Origin: Carettochelys insculpta
Lineage: Eukaryota > Chordata > Testudines > Carettochelyidae
Direction: 5' to 3'
DNA: 64,000 bases
NCBI RefSeq assembly: GCF_033958435.1
Contig: NC_134137.1
Span: 122,982,001 to 123,046,000, forward strand
Shown here: in pieces, positions 33,387 through 44,723 of the stretch
How the letters are laid out: the number at the start of each line of letters is the position of its first letter
How positions within the stretch are numbered: position 1 is the stretch's first letter
The notes under the pieces: generated by a model
Database searches by the model: none
The model's input: the letters and a program-made list of their open reading frames with translations, nothing else
What the model was told of the DNA's origin: nothing
Program-made: the position numbers and the translations under genes

Positions 33387-33581
33387 GGCTATGTCTACAC
33401 TAGAGAATTTTGTTGACAAAACAGTCCTTTTGCTGACAAAACTCACAGAGTGTCCACATTCCCAGGCATTCAGTCGAAATGATCTCCTTGGCAGTCTGGC
33501 CGAAATCTGTCAGAAGTTTTCTTGGAAGATATCTTCTGACAGAAACTTTTCTTTACAGATTGCGCTAATGTAGACGTAGCC
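33387..33581. mobile_element. Short Harbinger-type MITE, GTCGAC-related
   Basis: The ends GGCTATGTCTACACTAGAG and GCTAATGTAGACGTAGCC are flanked by TTG (33384-33386) and TTA (33582-33584). Decayed GTTGACAAAAC and CTGACAGAAAC words relate it to the GTCGAC subfamily. Confidence 0.75.
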
Positions 33582-33584
33582 TTA

Positions 33585-35260
33585 GCGACTGGAAGGAAAG
33601 GAAGAGATGTGTTGTTATCTCTTCTCCAGTATTCTGGAAGTGCTCAGATGCCTAGGTAGCTCAGTGCCTAGATGGACGATCCTTTCTGCCAGGCTTACAT
33701 CCACAGTACCTATGCTTGAACTGAGGTGTCAGAGTAACATCCAGCTATAGCCCCCTTAACAGACCTAAGTTCACTTACTTGATTCAATCATTGGACTTTG
33801 TATCAGAAGCCAGCTTTTGTTATTGAAAATGGGGAGGGATTTTTGATCCTGTGGCAGCCCCTGCAAATTCCTGAGCAACCTTTCTAAAATAAGTAAAGAA
33901 TTTACTGGCACTAATAGTATCTTTTCAAAATTTGTCTGAGTCTAGTGTGCATTAGAAGAAGTCTTCTGGACCTTAGTCAATGATGAGTGACTGCAGACAT
34001 GATAAAAAAAAGCTGGAGGTTATGTGGATCTTGAACATGACTGTCTTGATTCATGGAACTCCCCAGTAATCCAGGACACAGCTATTAAATTTTTATCCAG
34101 AAACTTATTTGTACAAGGTAACTTGACTTTAATATTGTGCATTGCAGTAGTGTCCTTTGGCAACGAGTCATTATTTGTAATGGAAATATCGTCATAAATT
34201 GTGACTCATGACAGCATATGGAAAATTGCACAAAATCTCAGTGGGATCATAAATACTTAAAGTCACCAGAGTTCAATATTTTTAGCTGCAAAAAAAGGTT
34301 TTTGTATATTGTTGTTATACACGTGGAAAATTCTAGAAGAGCTTTCCTTCATGTGAGTGCTGACATTTGATAGTCAGTTTCCTCTTTAAACATGTGGAAC
34401 ATCTGAATGGAGCAAACTTCTGAGCAAAGCTGTGGCTGACATAGAGCATCCTTATGCATGTAATCCAAAGCTTTTAAAAGCCACATTCATCTCTCTGGGA
34501 TTTCCCTCTTGTAGTTAATTCAGTTTTGTGGTGAACTGATTTCAGTATTCTCAGTGGAGCTGTATGTATGCTTTATTCTGCAAATGGAAACCTTAGAGGA
34601 ATGGATAAATGTTCCTAAGGCTCTCACATGTTGGGTGAGAAGAAAAATAAATTCCACAGAAAAGTGTTACCACCACCAAAGATTACTGGCATAAATAATT
34701 AGAACTTTTGGAGATAATCACATTACTCAGAAAAACAATTTAATCTTTAAAAATGAGTTACATAGCAATGAATGAAGACTCACCATTATTTGGTTCCAAA
34801 TTTAAAGGAACTATATTCACTTACATTAAGATTGACACTATATTAATTTAAAAAGTGCCTTTTTTGTTCTAATTTCAGTTGCCAAGATTAAGGGTACGGC
34901 TGGACGGTTATCCATCTATATCAGTAACATAAAGCAAGGCACCACCAATAAGGTCCTAAAGTTTTACTGATGAACTATATTGATTTTGAATTTCATTATT
35001 ACTGTATTCGTGAAGCAGAAAATGCTAGCTTTTAAGAAACGTTAATATTAGCCTATGGACTATTCCTAAATAGAAAATTCTAGGACACTAGTGTTATAGA
35101 GTTGAAAATGCTTATCATTGATACAAAGAAAACCACCATTCCAAGAATATTGTAGTTATTGAAAAGCAGTGGAGTGGCATGTAATTTTTATAACTGAGCT
35201 CAGAATATGGTCTGTAATGTTTACTAGTTCTGTGCCTGGCGTTACCTTGCTAAACTTTTG
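33585..35260. other. TE-poor AT-rich stretch, nothing recognised
   Basis: No open frame above 65 residues belongs to this stretch and no repeat boundary is visible. Confidence 0.4.
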
Positions 35261-35623
35261 GGCTGTTTCTACACATGGCACTTTTTCTGGAAGATGATCC
35301 TCTGGAAGATGTCTTCTGGAAGGTCCTCTTCCAGAAGAGTGCATCTACACAGCAAATAGGCCCCCAAAAGAGCCACCCCTTCTTCCAGAAGAGTGCATCT
35401 ACACATGCACTGGCGCTCCTCCTCAAGAACAGGGCAGGAAACATTGCAGACGGGGTCACACAGACTGGGAGCCCTTTTGGGGACGCCGGCCACATGGCCC
35501 CTTAAAGGGCCCCACCCAAACAGCCCCAAACAACCCCTCCCTGCAAACGCTGCTGATGCCTGCCACATCTATGCACAGCAAGCCAAACCCAGGTCCCTGT
35601 CCAGCACCCTCCAACCAGCAGGC

Positions 35624-37055
35624 ATAGATCCCCAGCAGCTGCAGGACAGCAGGCTTGCCCTCACCCACAGGCTAGCCATCCTCCTGGCCATACTCCTCAG
35701 CCTCCTGTGGAGACAGAGGTCCAGGCCCATGGATTCTGAATGCCCACCATCTCTGCCTGGCCCCCTCTGGCCTGGCCAGCGCGTCTGGACCCATCCCACC
35801 AGCATGGACTGGAGGGACAGGGCTGTCATGGGGGAGTGGGATAATGACTGCTGGCTGCAGAACCTGCGGATGAAGAGAGACCTTCCTCGAGATCAGAAGC
35901 TGGATCGCCCCCATACTATGACACCAGGATACCTTGATGAGGCCAGCCCTCTCCCCGGAGAAGCACATGGCCATCGCCTTATGGAAATTGGCCAACCCGG
36001 ACAGCTACCAGTCCAGCGGGCAGCAGTTCGCGGTGGGCACATCCACCACCAGGGCTGTTGTCCTCCAGGTAAGCCCAGCCACAGGCCTGGGCCCAGCCCC
36101 ACTGGGCAGAGGGAGAGAGGGGGCCGGTGGGCTCAGGAGACCCCGGGGGCCTATTGGGAGGGGGCTGGGCTGGAGGCTGGGCAGGCCTAGCATAGAGGGG
36201 ATACCACATGGCTGCTGCTGAGGGAGACCCTGTGGGGAGGGATTGGGTGGAAGAGGAAGGGGGGCAGGGCCCCCTTGTGTACGCCCATGAGCACACCTGT
36301 TCCCTTGCAGGTCGTGCTGGCCATTAACCATGTGCTGGTGTGGCAGCTGGTGTGTATCGGGGACCTGGACACAGTGGCTGAGGGCTTCACTGCGCCCAGG
36401 TTCCCCTAGTGCTTCAGGGCGATTGACAGGACACCCATCCCAATCAGGGTTCCAGACCACAGCGGTGGCCAATATGTCAACTGCAAGGGGTACCACTCCA
36501 TCATGCTCCAGGCGGTGGTGAACACCCATGGGAAGTTCACAGACACTTATGTTGGCTGGCTGGGTGGGGCATGCGATGCACGGATCCTGCAAAATTCCGC
36601 CCTGCTCTGGAGGATGGAGGCTGGGACATTTGGGCCCCAGTGGGAGCATGTAGTCAGGGATGTCACGATGCCTCTCTGCCTCGTGAGTGACCCTGCCTAC
36701 CCACTCCTGCCCTGGTTGATGCGCCCATACGCTGGCCACCTCACACCCTCCCAGGAGCTGTTTAATGCCCAGCACACACCCGGGCCCGGTATCCCATCAA
36801 GTGCGCCTTCAGCCATCTGAAGGTATGGTTCAGGTGTCTCCTCAAGTGCCTTGATGTGGAGGTGGAGAACGTCTTGCAGGTCGTCACCACCTGCTGCGCA
36901 CTCCACAACCTCATCGAGGCAAGTAAGGGGACCCTGCCCCAGGGCTGATGGTGGAGCTGGCTCCCTGCTACCAGCAGCCTGCTGCGGTCCCCAACAGGTG
37001 TCTTGACTGTGACAGGCTCCGGATCTGGGAGGCATTCACCGAGGGAGACTACTAA
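35624..37055 (+). pseudogene. Harbinger transposase of H3, degenerate
   Basis: The start codon is lost: ATA at 35624-35626 precedes DPQQLQD where H2 and H4 have MDPQQ. Recognisable blocks are TSMDWRDRAVMGEWDNDCWL, then a frameshift, then IALWKLANPDSYQSSGQQF. An intron runs from about 36070 (GTAAGCCC) to about 36310 (CCCTTGCAG). In exon 2 a TAG (36407-36409) precedes CFRAIDRTPIPI, and the catalytic DGTH is DRTP. The GYHSIMLQAV and DTYVGWLGGACDARILQ blocks follow, then FSHLKVWFRC with a shifted frame before the Glu region. TAA ends it at 37053-37055. It is clearly inactive. Confidence 0.8.
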
Positions 37056-37203
37056 CCCCCGCAACCATCCCCAAAGACCCACCCTACATACACCCCCCAT
37101 GTGTACACCTCACATCCCCCAATCTTCCCCCATACTGATCAGGGACACCACTGGGTGCAAAATATAAACATGTAATTAACCCTCAACATATAACAACAGC
37201 TAA

Positions 37204-38300
37204 CTATGTACATTTTAGATAAGGACAATAAAAATACCTACTAAAACCTTTATGGAGCGAACTATATACATGGAGGTAAGGGGGCAGGGACACATGAACT
37301 TGGAAGGGAAATGAGAGAGGAAAGGTGGGGGCCCTATTCAAGGGATGAGGTGGAAGACTGTGAGCCCCAGTGCTTGTGGGTGCCCCTCCCACCCCAGGTG
37401 CACAGTCCCCTGCGGGGCACTGATGGGGCTGGGAGCACTGGCAGGTAGGGCTGGCCGGCACCTGGCCGAGCCTCAGCGGAGGGGCCAGGGAGACCAGGTC
37501 ATGGCTCGGGGGATCCTCCACAGGACCCACCAAGGTCACAAGACATGCTGCTAGGTCCCTCAGCACAGCTGCGGACAGGCCAGGGGGCAGTAGGGCGGTC
37601 AGGGCCTTGGGGTCATGAGTTTGGGGGACAGAAGCAGCTGAGGGGACTGCGGGGGGGGCAGGAGGGGGAGAAGCGGGGGGTGGGGCTCGGGAGGGACAGC
37701 AGGGGGACAGCAGGGGTGGCTGCGTGCTGGCCTGCAAGGGCCTCACACACAGTGCAGAGCATCCCCACCTCCTCCCCCATGTGTCCCACCTCCACTGCAG
37801 CTCGGCCTTGTTGAGGGCCAGCTGCCTCTTGGCGAGAGCGTTCTGGTGGTGGAGGGCTGCGGTGTAGGCAGCAACCTCGTCCTTGCGGTATCTGAGCCTG
37901 GTCCAGTGCACCTGTGGCCACCACGCTGTGGGGGCTGGGGGGCCCAGCTGGTGGGCTGCTGGGTCCTCTGGCCTGAATGGGGCTGGGGGACCCTGGGCTC
38001 ATTGTCCAGCTGCCCCAGCTCTCGGACGGTAATGCTGGAAGAGAGAGAGGCTTGGGGGAGAGGGGGCAGTCAGTGCCACATCCAGAACCTGGGTGGCATT
38101 GTCCCGGTCCCCCGGGTGGTTTCCCCCTCCCTGGACTCAAGGGATGGCTGTGTGCCTGGGGATGCTGCCAGACGGGCCTGTGTGAACTCGCCATGGTGGC
38201 CCCTGGGGCATGGGGCTGGGGCTGGGGCGCTGTCTGTGGTAGCCCACCCTGGCCATGGGCCTGCGGGCTGGCTGGGGGCATGGCTGTGGCCCTCCCTTTT
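37204..38300 (-). pseudogene. SANT-partner C-terminal exon of H3, degenerate
   Basis: Minus-strand sequence includes a charged helix, ALAKRQLALNKAELQWRWDT, followed by a Pro/Ser-rich tail. That is the layout of exon 2 of the partner gene in H2 and H4. No Myb/SANT-domain exon is present before the truncation. CTATGTACATTT near 37204-37215 marks the intergenic zone shared with the other copies. Confidence 0.55.
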
Positions 38301-38303
38301 TCT

Positions 38304-38440
38304 GGGACCCCATTCTTTAAATACCCCTCTGAAACCACACCCCCACTCATGCATCTGATGAAGCGGGTCTTTGCCCACGAAAGCTTATGTTCCAAAATAT
38401 CTGTTACTCTATAAGGTGCCACAAGACTTCTCGGAAAATT
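38304..38440 (+). repeat. Penelope-like 3' tail, single copy
   Basis: GGGACCCCATTCTTTAAATA, GCATCTGATGAAGCGGGTC and CTTTGCCCACGAAAGCTTAT lead to TCTGTTACTCTATAAGGTGC. It truncates H3, so it arrived by, or marks, a rearrangement at that point. Confidence 0.65.
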
Positions 38441-38871
38441 CTGGAAAACAGATGGCCAACTCTTTCAGAACCTCTATAGCTAAGCTTGAGACTTGCCTTC
38501 CATTATAAACATTTGGACCGCCCTTTAAGTTCTCAAACCTGTAATATCTTATTTCATTTATGCATGTTTGGTCTGTGGTCAGCAGCCAATTTTCTGCTTA
38601 TGCATGAGGTGATACAGACAAGTGGTTTGAGAGATATGGGAACAAGAGAAAAATAGATATTAATCATGACTGTAAACTTTAGTACTCTTTTTCCATGTCT
38701 CATCTACAGAATGGTTATCCTAGAAACACCATATGAAATGTGACACATCTTGGTGAGTTTCTAATAACCAGGATAAATTATGATATTAAAAAGTCCTAAC
38801 GATTTTTCACTGCCAAATGCTGAAAGGTGCGGAAGATGGAGACAAACTTTATGTTAAAATAATTTCTTTAG

Positions 38872-39275
38872 GGCTATGTCTACACTAGAGCAATCTGTCG
38901 ACAGACGTTTTTGTTGGAAGCTATCATCCAACAAAACATCAGTCGACAGATTCCGGCCGGGCTGCCAAGCCGATCGAAAGAGTGATCCACGCTGTCGACA
39001 GAGGGCAGACGGACTACCTGGCCGGTCTCTCAACAGAACAGCCAACAGGGCTGCCCAGTGTCCCAGAAGTCCAGTATGTCGACAGAGGGCCCTTTGGAAT
39101 GTCCAGACCAGCTTTCTGTTGACAGAATTTGTCAAAGGCATTCTGCCTTATGGGGAAGTGGCTGAACGCTATCGATAGAAGTGCTGCGTTCTGTCAATTT
39201 ACTATTGACAGAGCGCCTTGGGAATGTGGATGATCCCTGGGTTTTGTGACAAAACTCTCTAGGGTAGACATAGCC
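38872..39275. mobile_element. Harbinger-type MITE, GTCGAC subfamily
   Basis: The ends GGCTATGTCTACACTAGAG and CTCTAGGGTAGACATAGCC are flanked by TAG (38869-38871 and 39276-39278). It has two full CTGTCGACAG palindromes (about 38896 and 38993) and further GTCGACAG copies (38941, 39077). CTGTCAATTTACTATTGACAG resembles the end region of H1 (CGTCAATTTACTGTCAACAG), so it is probably an internally deleted derivative of an H1-like element. Confidence 0.88.
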
Positions 39276-39278
39276 TAG

Positions 39279-40139
39279 GTTGCTTTCATGAGGAGACCAG
39301 TGTCAAAATGCAAGCCAATTGCTAGGGAGGTTTGAAACTGTGAAGCATTAGTTATTTTTTAAAAAGCTGTAGACTTTTAGAAGCCTCTAATAGAAAGATC
39401 CTCAATCCAAAAATAGAAATAAAGTACTGATGAGCAACTTTACCTACAACACAATTCTGCTTTACTGAGCATGAGTAGGTAAGAAACCAAGCACAGCTAA
39501 TGGTTAAATGATGCCATTCTCTGGATTGGTTATTTGGGTATCTTAATTAAACAATTTTATAAATTACAGTATTTAGATTTCTTTAAATTAAATCTGAATG
39601 AACCAAAATGCTGATAAGTTCAGAGTTTTGATAACTTTAATGCTCTTGTGAAGATTTTTTTAAAACTCTGTGGTTTCAGAAATTCACTGAACTTTTGCTC
39701 TTAACTCATAATTTTTTTTTTTTTTTGGTTTGGGAATATATTTCAGAATAGTTAATTTTCTCATTTTCACCATCTCCACAATTCAGTTACACCGCTATAA
39801 GTAGATATTTATGTCCTGACACAATTATCATGGTTTTACCACAAATCGCATAGTCTGAATAAAAGACAGTATATAATTTACCTATGCTTTCACCACTGAT
39901 GTAATTAGATATTGTGAAAGCACGATTAAATGTTCATATATGCATTTTGCATGAAGAAAAATGTCACATAAACAGTTGAGAAAACATTTAGATACAAATG
40001 AAAATATTATAAGATACTTGAGAATTCAAATCTGAAATAACATGAAAGATATTCACAGTCTACACAGCTAATCATTACATTCATAACAAAGATGTAGAGA
40101 GCTAAGGGAAATATGGAGTTGTTTGATTACTCAAGATTC
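39279..40139. other. AT-rich unique stretch, nothing recognised
   Basis: A T-rich run is at 39712-39727. No genes or repeat ends are visible. Confidence 0.4.
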
Positions 40140-40545
40140 AAGATTTTGAAAGGGGTTGCTCTTCCTGAAATGGAACAGGAAGAGTGATTTTGAAAGGAGC
40201 ACCACATTCTTTCAATTTGCTTTTGAAAGAATGAGTTGTGTGTGTATACTAGAGTCTAGAATAGAGCCCCATTCTTTCGAGAAATCTTTCGAAAAAACTT
40301 GCTAGTGTAGACACAGCCTAAGGGTATTTCTGCACAGCCACATTATTCTGAAATAAGCTATTCCACAATAGATGTTCTGGAATAGTTTATTTTGAAATGA
40401 TGATGCTACGCACAAAAATGCATTTTGAAATAGCAGCTAGTTATTTTGAAATACAGTATTTAAACATAGAGCCTATTTTGAAATACAGCCATTGGATGTA
40501 CTATGGCTTATTTCAAAATAGGTTCTATTCCCTGTATTAACAGCA
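40140..40545. repeat. Two truncated Harbinger-type MITEs back to back
   Basis: The first (to 40318) ends CTAGTGTAGACACAGCC and has CTTTCGAGAAATCTTTCGAA and TTTGAAAGAATG words like the termini of H5. The second begins GGGTATTTCTGCACAGCC at 40322 and has repeated TATTTTGAAATA words of the 30640 type. It has no recognisable right end. Confidence 0.6.
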
Positions 40546-40552
40546 GCTATTT

Positions 40553-40745
40553 CTAATATCAGACAGGTAACCTTGTTAGTCTGTATCTTTGAGAACAACA
40601 AGAAGTCCTGTGGCACCTTATAGACTAACAGATATTTTGGAGCATAAGCTTTCGTGGGCAAAGATCCACTTCATCAGACGCATGAGTATGATGAAGCAGG
40701 TCTTTGCCCACAAAAGCTTATGCTCCAAAATATCTGTTAGTCTAA
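40553..40745. repeat. Inverted pair of Penelope-like 3' tails, split by H4
   Basis: The left arm carries TTGTTAGTCTGTATCTTTG, AAGTCCTGTGGCACCTTATA and GGAGCATAAGCTTTCGTGGG. The right arm carries TTTGCCCACAAAAGCTTATG and TATCTGTTAGTCTA. The right arm breaks at H4 and resumes at 44724 as GATATGGTGCCACAGGACTT. The pair was therefore in place before H4 inserted. Confidence 0.7.
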
Positions 40746-41102
40746 AGCTACGTCTACACTGGGATGCTACATCGAAATAGCTTGTTTCGATATAGCGAAA
40801 TCGAAATAAGCTATTTCGATGAGTAGCGTCTACACATCCTCCAGGGCTGGTGCCGTTGACGTTCAACATTGATGTAGGAGAGCAGTATATCGAAATAGGT
40901 GCTGCAGGGGAGCGTCTACACGTAAAAGCGGCCCAAATCGAAATAAAGGTGCCAGGAAAAGCTGCGGACAGGGTCACAGGGCGGACTAGCACTTCTGGGG
41001 CAACAGCTAGCTGCTCCCTTAAAGGGCCCCTCCCAGACACACTTAGCCTGCACAGCACGCCGTCTGCAGAGCCCACAAGCACGCACACCCCGTGTAAGCA
41101 GC

Positions 41103-42488
41103 ATGGACCCCCAGCAGCAGCAGCAGCCAGAGGCCCACACACCCGCCCCTGGAGCAGTGTCCGCCCTGCTCAGTGCCATGGAGGAGGCAGCTCAGCATCT
41201 TTTATTTGAGGAAGATGAGCTGTCCTCGGGGGATGAAGAAGCAGCCCCAGACCTTGCTGCCCTCCCAGCCTCCCCCCGCCAGACACGCCGCTGGCTATGG
41301 AGGTACCCCAGTAGCATGGACTGGTGGGAGCGGCGGGTGCTTGGCGAGTGGGACAACAACCGCTGGATCCAGAATTTCCGGATGAGTCGGCAGACATTCC
41401 TGGAGCTCTGCCAGTGGCTCACCCCTGCCTTACGGCACCAGGACACCCCCGTGCGACATGCCATAACCGTTGAGAAACAGGTCGGCATTGCTGTCTGGAA
41501 GCTGGCCACTCCAGACAGCTACTGATCCGTAGGGCAGCAGTTTGGCATGGGCAAGGCCACTGTCCGGGCTGTCGTCATGGAGGTAAGAGGACCCAGGGGG
41601 AGGGGGGAACCGGGGGGGGGAGATGGAGCTCGGGGAAGAGGGGGAGCCCAGGGGGGAGGGGGAGCCCGGGGAGAGAGCCAGACACACCCTGCACACCCCT
41701 CACGAGTGCTCTCTCATGTCTTTCTCCTGCAGTTAGTCCACGCAATCAACGCCCTGCTCCTCCACAGGCTTGTGCGGCTTGGGGACCCAGATGCCGCCAT
41801 CGCGGGGTTTGCCAGCCTGGGCTTCTCTAATTGCTTCAGGGCTCTAGATGGGACCCATATCCCCAGCTGCTCCCTGGAGCACAGTGGAGGACGCTTCCTG
41901 AATAGGAAGGGCTACCATTCCGTGGTCCTCCAGGCCTTGTTGGACAGCCGGAGCTGCTTCTTGGACATTTATGTTGGCTGGCCTGGCAGCACCCACGACA
42001 CCCGGGTGTTCAGGAATTCGGGCCTGTGCTGCCGGCTGGAGGTGGGGACCTACATCCCCCAGCGGGAGATCCCTGTGGGGGACACCACCATGCCCCTCTG
42101 CCTCATCGCAGACGCAGCGTACCCACTCCGGCCCTGGCTCATGTGCCCCTACATGGGCCACGTCAGTGCCACCCAGGAGCAGTTCAACACCCGCTTGAAC
42201 CATGCACGCCAGATGGTCGAGTGGACTTTTGGCCGTCTCAAAGGGCGCTGGAGGTGTCTCTTCACCCACCTGGACGCAGGGCTCCCAATCATCCCCCAGG
42301 TTGTGGGCACGTGCTGAGCATTCCACAACCTGGTGGAGAGCAAGGGAGAGGCATTTGTCCAGGGCTGGGCTGTGGAGGCTGGCAGGGCCTACGCCCAGCC
42401 ACTCGCTGCCCCCATTCGCCAGGTTGACCCTGAGGGGATCTGGGTATGGGAGGCGCTGTGGACCCATTTTGAGCAGGCTGTGGGGTGA
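41103..42488 (+). pseudogene. Harbinger DDE transposase of H4, two nonsense codons
   Basis: Exon 1 is 41103-41582 (MDPQQQQQPEAH). The intron is 41583-41732 (GTAAGAGG to TCTCCTGCAG). Exon 2 is 41733-42488, exactly the 756 nt seen in H2 and H5. The catalytic residues are kept: Asp in RALDGTHIP, Asp in GSTHDTRVF and Glu in MVEWTFGRLK. TGA at 41523-41525 replaces the Arg of SYRSVGQQF, a change expected from CpG decay, and TGA at 42315-42317 replaces Ser in GTCSAFHN. There are no frameshifts. A poly(A) signal AATAAA lies at about 42612. Confidence 0.88.
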
Positions 42489-42732
42489 ATGCTGCCAGGG
42501 CCAGCTGCTGGTGAGCCACCCCCCCCACACACATCCCCCACACCACTACCTGCCCCCACGCCCACACCACTGAGCACCAGAAAGCACACACCACCCACAC
42601 ACGTCTTTTGTAAATAAACTAAAACCTTTTTTTGAAACAAAACAATGAAGTCATTACATTAAGAAGGGGGGAACTATGTACATGGGGGGGCAGCTACTAA
42701 AAGGGGGGGTGGGACAAATAAACTATTTACAA

Positions 42733-44291
42733 TTATGGGGGGGGATATGTACAAAGGAGGGGGGGGCCTGGGGGGGCTACGTCCTTGGCCTCCTTCACCC
42801 CTATTGTCCAGCACCTGGCGTGGGGGGTTACGACCCACGTCTGGGCCGGAGGCCCCGTCGAGGCTGGGTGGGGGCCAGGAGAACAGGCAGATATGGCCGG
42901 GCTGGTTCCTGAGGCCTGCGGTCCCCCTCGGCGGCAGGCTCCAGGACAGCTGCTGGTGGAGGGCAGCTTGGAGGGACGGCGGGCGGAGTGGCGGGGGGGC
43001 AACTGCTCCACAATCCCCTCGAAGGTCCTCACGAAGGCCCCCCAAGCATCCTGGCGCCAGGCCAGTGCTCGCTCCTGCAGGTGGAGCCGCTGCTCCTCCA
43101 CATGCAGGCGGTGCTCAGAGACCTCCCTCTGACGCTGGAGGGTGGCGAGGAGCTGGGGGTCAGCGGACGCCCAGGGATGGCTCTGGTGCTGGCGCTGTCG
43201 GGCTCGTCCTGGGGCCAGTCCCTGCTCCGCTGCTGGGCTGGCCTGCTGCGATGGCCCCGGTGGGCTGTCCGGCACAACAGACACAGCACCTGTGCTCTCG
43301 GGGCCCTCAGATGGTGCAGCTGCGGAACAGGGGGGAAGAGTGGAGACAGCCGTTAGTCTGGGCCCTGACCTGTGGCCCTTGTCCCCCCACCCCTCTGCTG
43401 CTGGTTCCCCATCCCCATCCCCCAGAGATGCTGCTGCTGCTGATGGGTGTGCTATCCCCCTAGGGGGAGCCTCTAGGTTCCGCTCCCCCCATCCCCAGGG
43501 ATGGGGCATGGCGCTGTCCTGCTGGGGAGCAGGGGCTGACGGACTCTTCTGACGGACAAGCCACTGCTGTCCTTGGGGCCATGGTCATCTGGGTGTGTGG
43601 AGGGCCCTGGTCATGTCCCTTGTCCCCGCCCCTTAACCTGGGGGTGTGTGCCGGGGTACATACCTGATGGTCCGCTCCCACGGTCGGGGGACACCCATCG
43701 GGCGGAGGCCCTGCTGGAGCTGCGGGAGGGGAGGTCTACGAACAGCCTCCCGTTGCTGGAGGCCTCCTCCTCCTCCTGTGCTGTCCAGGGGTGGGCTCCT
43801 GTGGGGGCCCCTTGGGTGCAGGGCTGGCCTCCGGGCTGGACTCTGTCTCCGGGGCCTTCTGGGGCTCTTCAGACGAGGTGTCAAGGGCGGCCGGGGGGAG
43901 GTGGTGTACCGGGGGCCCAGGATTTCCCTGAGCTCCCTGTAAAAGGGGCAAGTGGTGGGGGTGGCCCCAGATCGGCTGGCTGCATCCCAGGCCCGGGCAT
44001 AACCCTGCCGCAGCTCCTTTACCTTACTCCTGATGTGGTCAGGAGTGCGGACAGGGTGACCCCAGGCAGCCAGGCCCTCGGCCAGCTGAGCGAACGCATC
44101 TGCATTCCGCTGCTTGCTCCCCATTACCTGTAGCACCTCCTCCTTGCCCCAGAGTCCCAGCAGGTCCTGGATCTCGGCCTCCGACCAGGAGGAGCCCCAC
44201 CGCCTCTTCCCCTGTTGGTTGGCTGGCTGGGAGCCCTGAGTCCCCTTGGGGGGGTGCCCTGTGGGTGCTTGGGGGGCTGGCTGGCTGCCAT
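42733..44291 (-). pseudogene. Myb/SANT-like partner of H4, frameshifted
   Basis: Exon 1 is 44291-43664 (MAASQPPKH). The intron is 43663-43320 (GTATGTAC to TTCCGCAG). Exon 2 starts at 43319. The SANT domain reads SWSEAEIQDLLGLWGKEEVL, QRNADAFAQLAEGLAAWG and HIRSKVKELRQGYARAW. Exon 2 has QREVSEHRLHVEEQRLHLQE, a charged helix. Frames break at the 7-base run 44248-44254 (upstream of the domain), near 43893-43898 and at the 7-base run 42993-42999 (before the Pro-rich tail). Related H2 and H5 copies define the expected frame. Confidence 0.82.
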
Positions 44292-44535
44292 GGGTGCTGG
44301 GTTGTGGGTTGGGGCTTGTGGAGGATGTGCAGGCTGGGCATGTGTCTGTGCTGCTGCCTGCACTCTCTCAGCTTCCTGCACAGGAAATAAGGGGGTGGGG
44401 AGCTTTAAGGGGCTGCTGCATGCAGCGACCATAGAGCTCAGGGGCTGGACAGAGCATCTCTCAACCCCTCAGCTGATGGCCGCCATGGAGGACCCTGCTA
44501 TTTTGATGTTGTGGGACGTGGATCATCTACACGTG

Positions 44536-44566
44536 CCCTACTTCGACGCTGAACGTCGAAGTAGGG
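44536..44566. promoter_or_regulatory. Subterminal hairpin of H4
   Basis: A 31-bp near-palindrome CCCTACTTCGACGCT / GAACGTCGAAGTAGGG lies 156 bp from the right end. It matches the hairpin of H2 in sequence and position, upstream of the SANT gene. Confidence 0.6.
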
Positions 44567-44723
44567 CACTATTCCCATCTCCTGATGAGGACAGCGATTT
44601 CAATGTCTCGCCGCCTAATGTCGATTTAAACTTCAAAATAGCGCTCGGCACGTATAGACACGGTGGGCGCTATTTTGAAGTTGGCCCGGCTACTTCAAAA
44701 TAGCCGCTAGTGTAGACGCGGCT

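Larger units (their letters stand above)
35261..38303. mobile_element. Harbinger element H3, decayed and 3'-truncated
   Basis: The left end GGCTGTTTCTACACATGGCA is followed by repeated TTCTGGAAGATG and CTTCCAGAAGAGTGCATCTA words, a subterminal word not used by the other copies. A degenerate transposase (plus) and the C-terminal part of a SANT gene (minus) lie tail to tail. The right end is lost at the junction with the tail at 38304. Confidence 0.75.
40746..44722. mobile_element. Harbinger element H4, full length but inactivated
   Basis: The left end (A)GCTACGTCTACACTGGG and the right end CTAGTGTAGACGCGGC bound 3977 bp. The organisation mirrors H2: transposase (here plus) and SANT gene (minus) converge. 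The left subterminal block with CGAAATAGC words and ATCCTCCAGGGCTGGTGCC matches the right end of H2. The flanks belong to one Penelope-tail pair. A 3-bp duplication is not clearly preserved. Confidence 0.88.
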
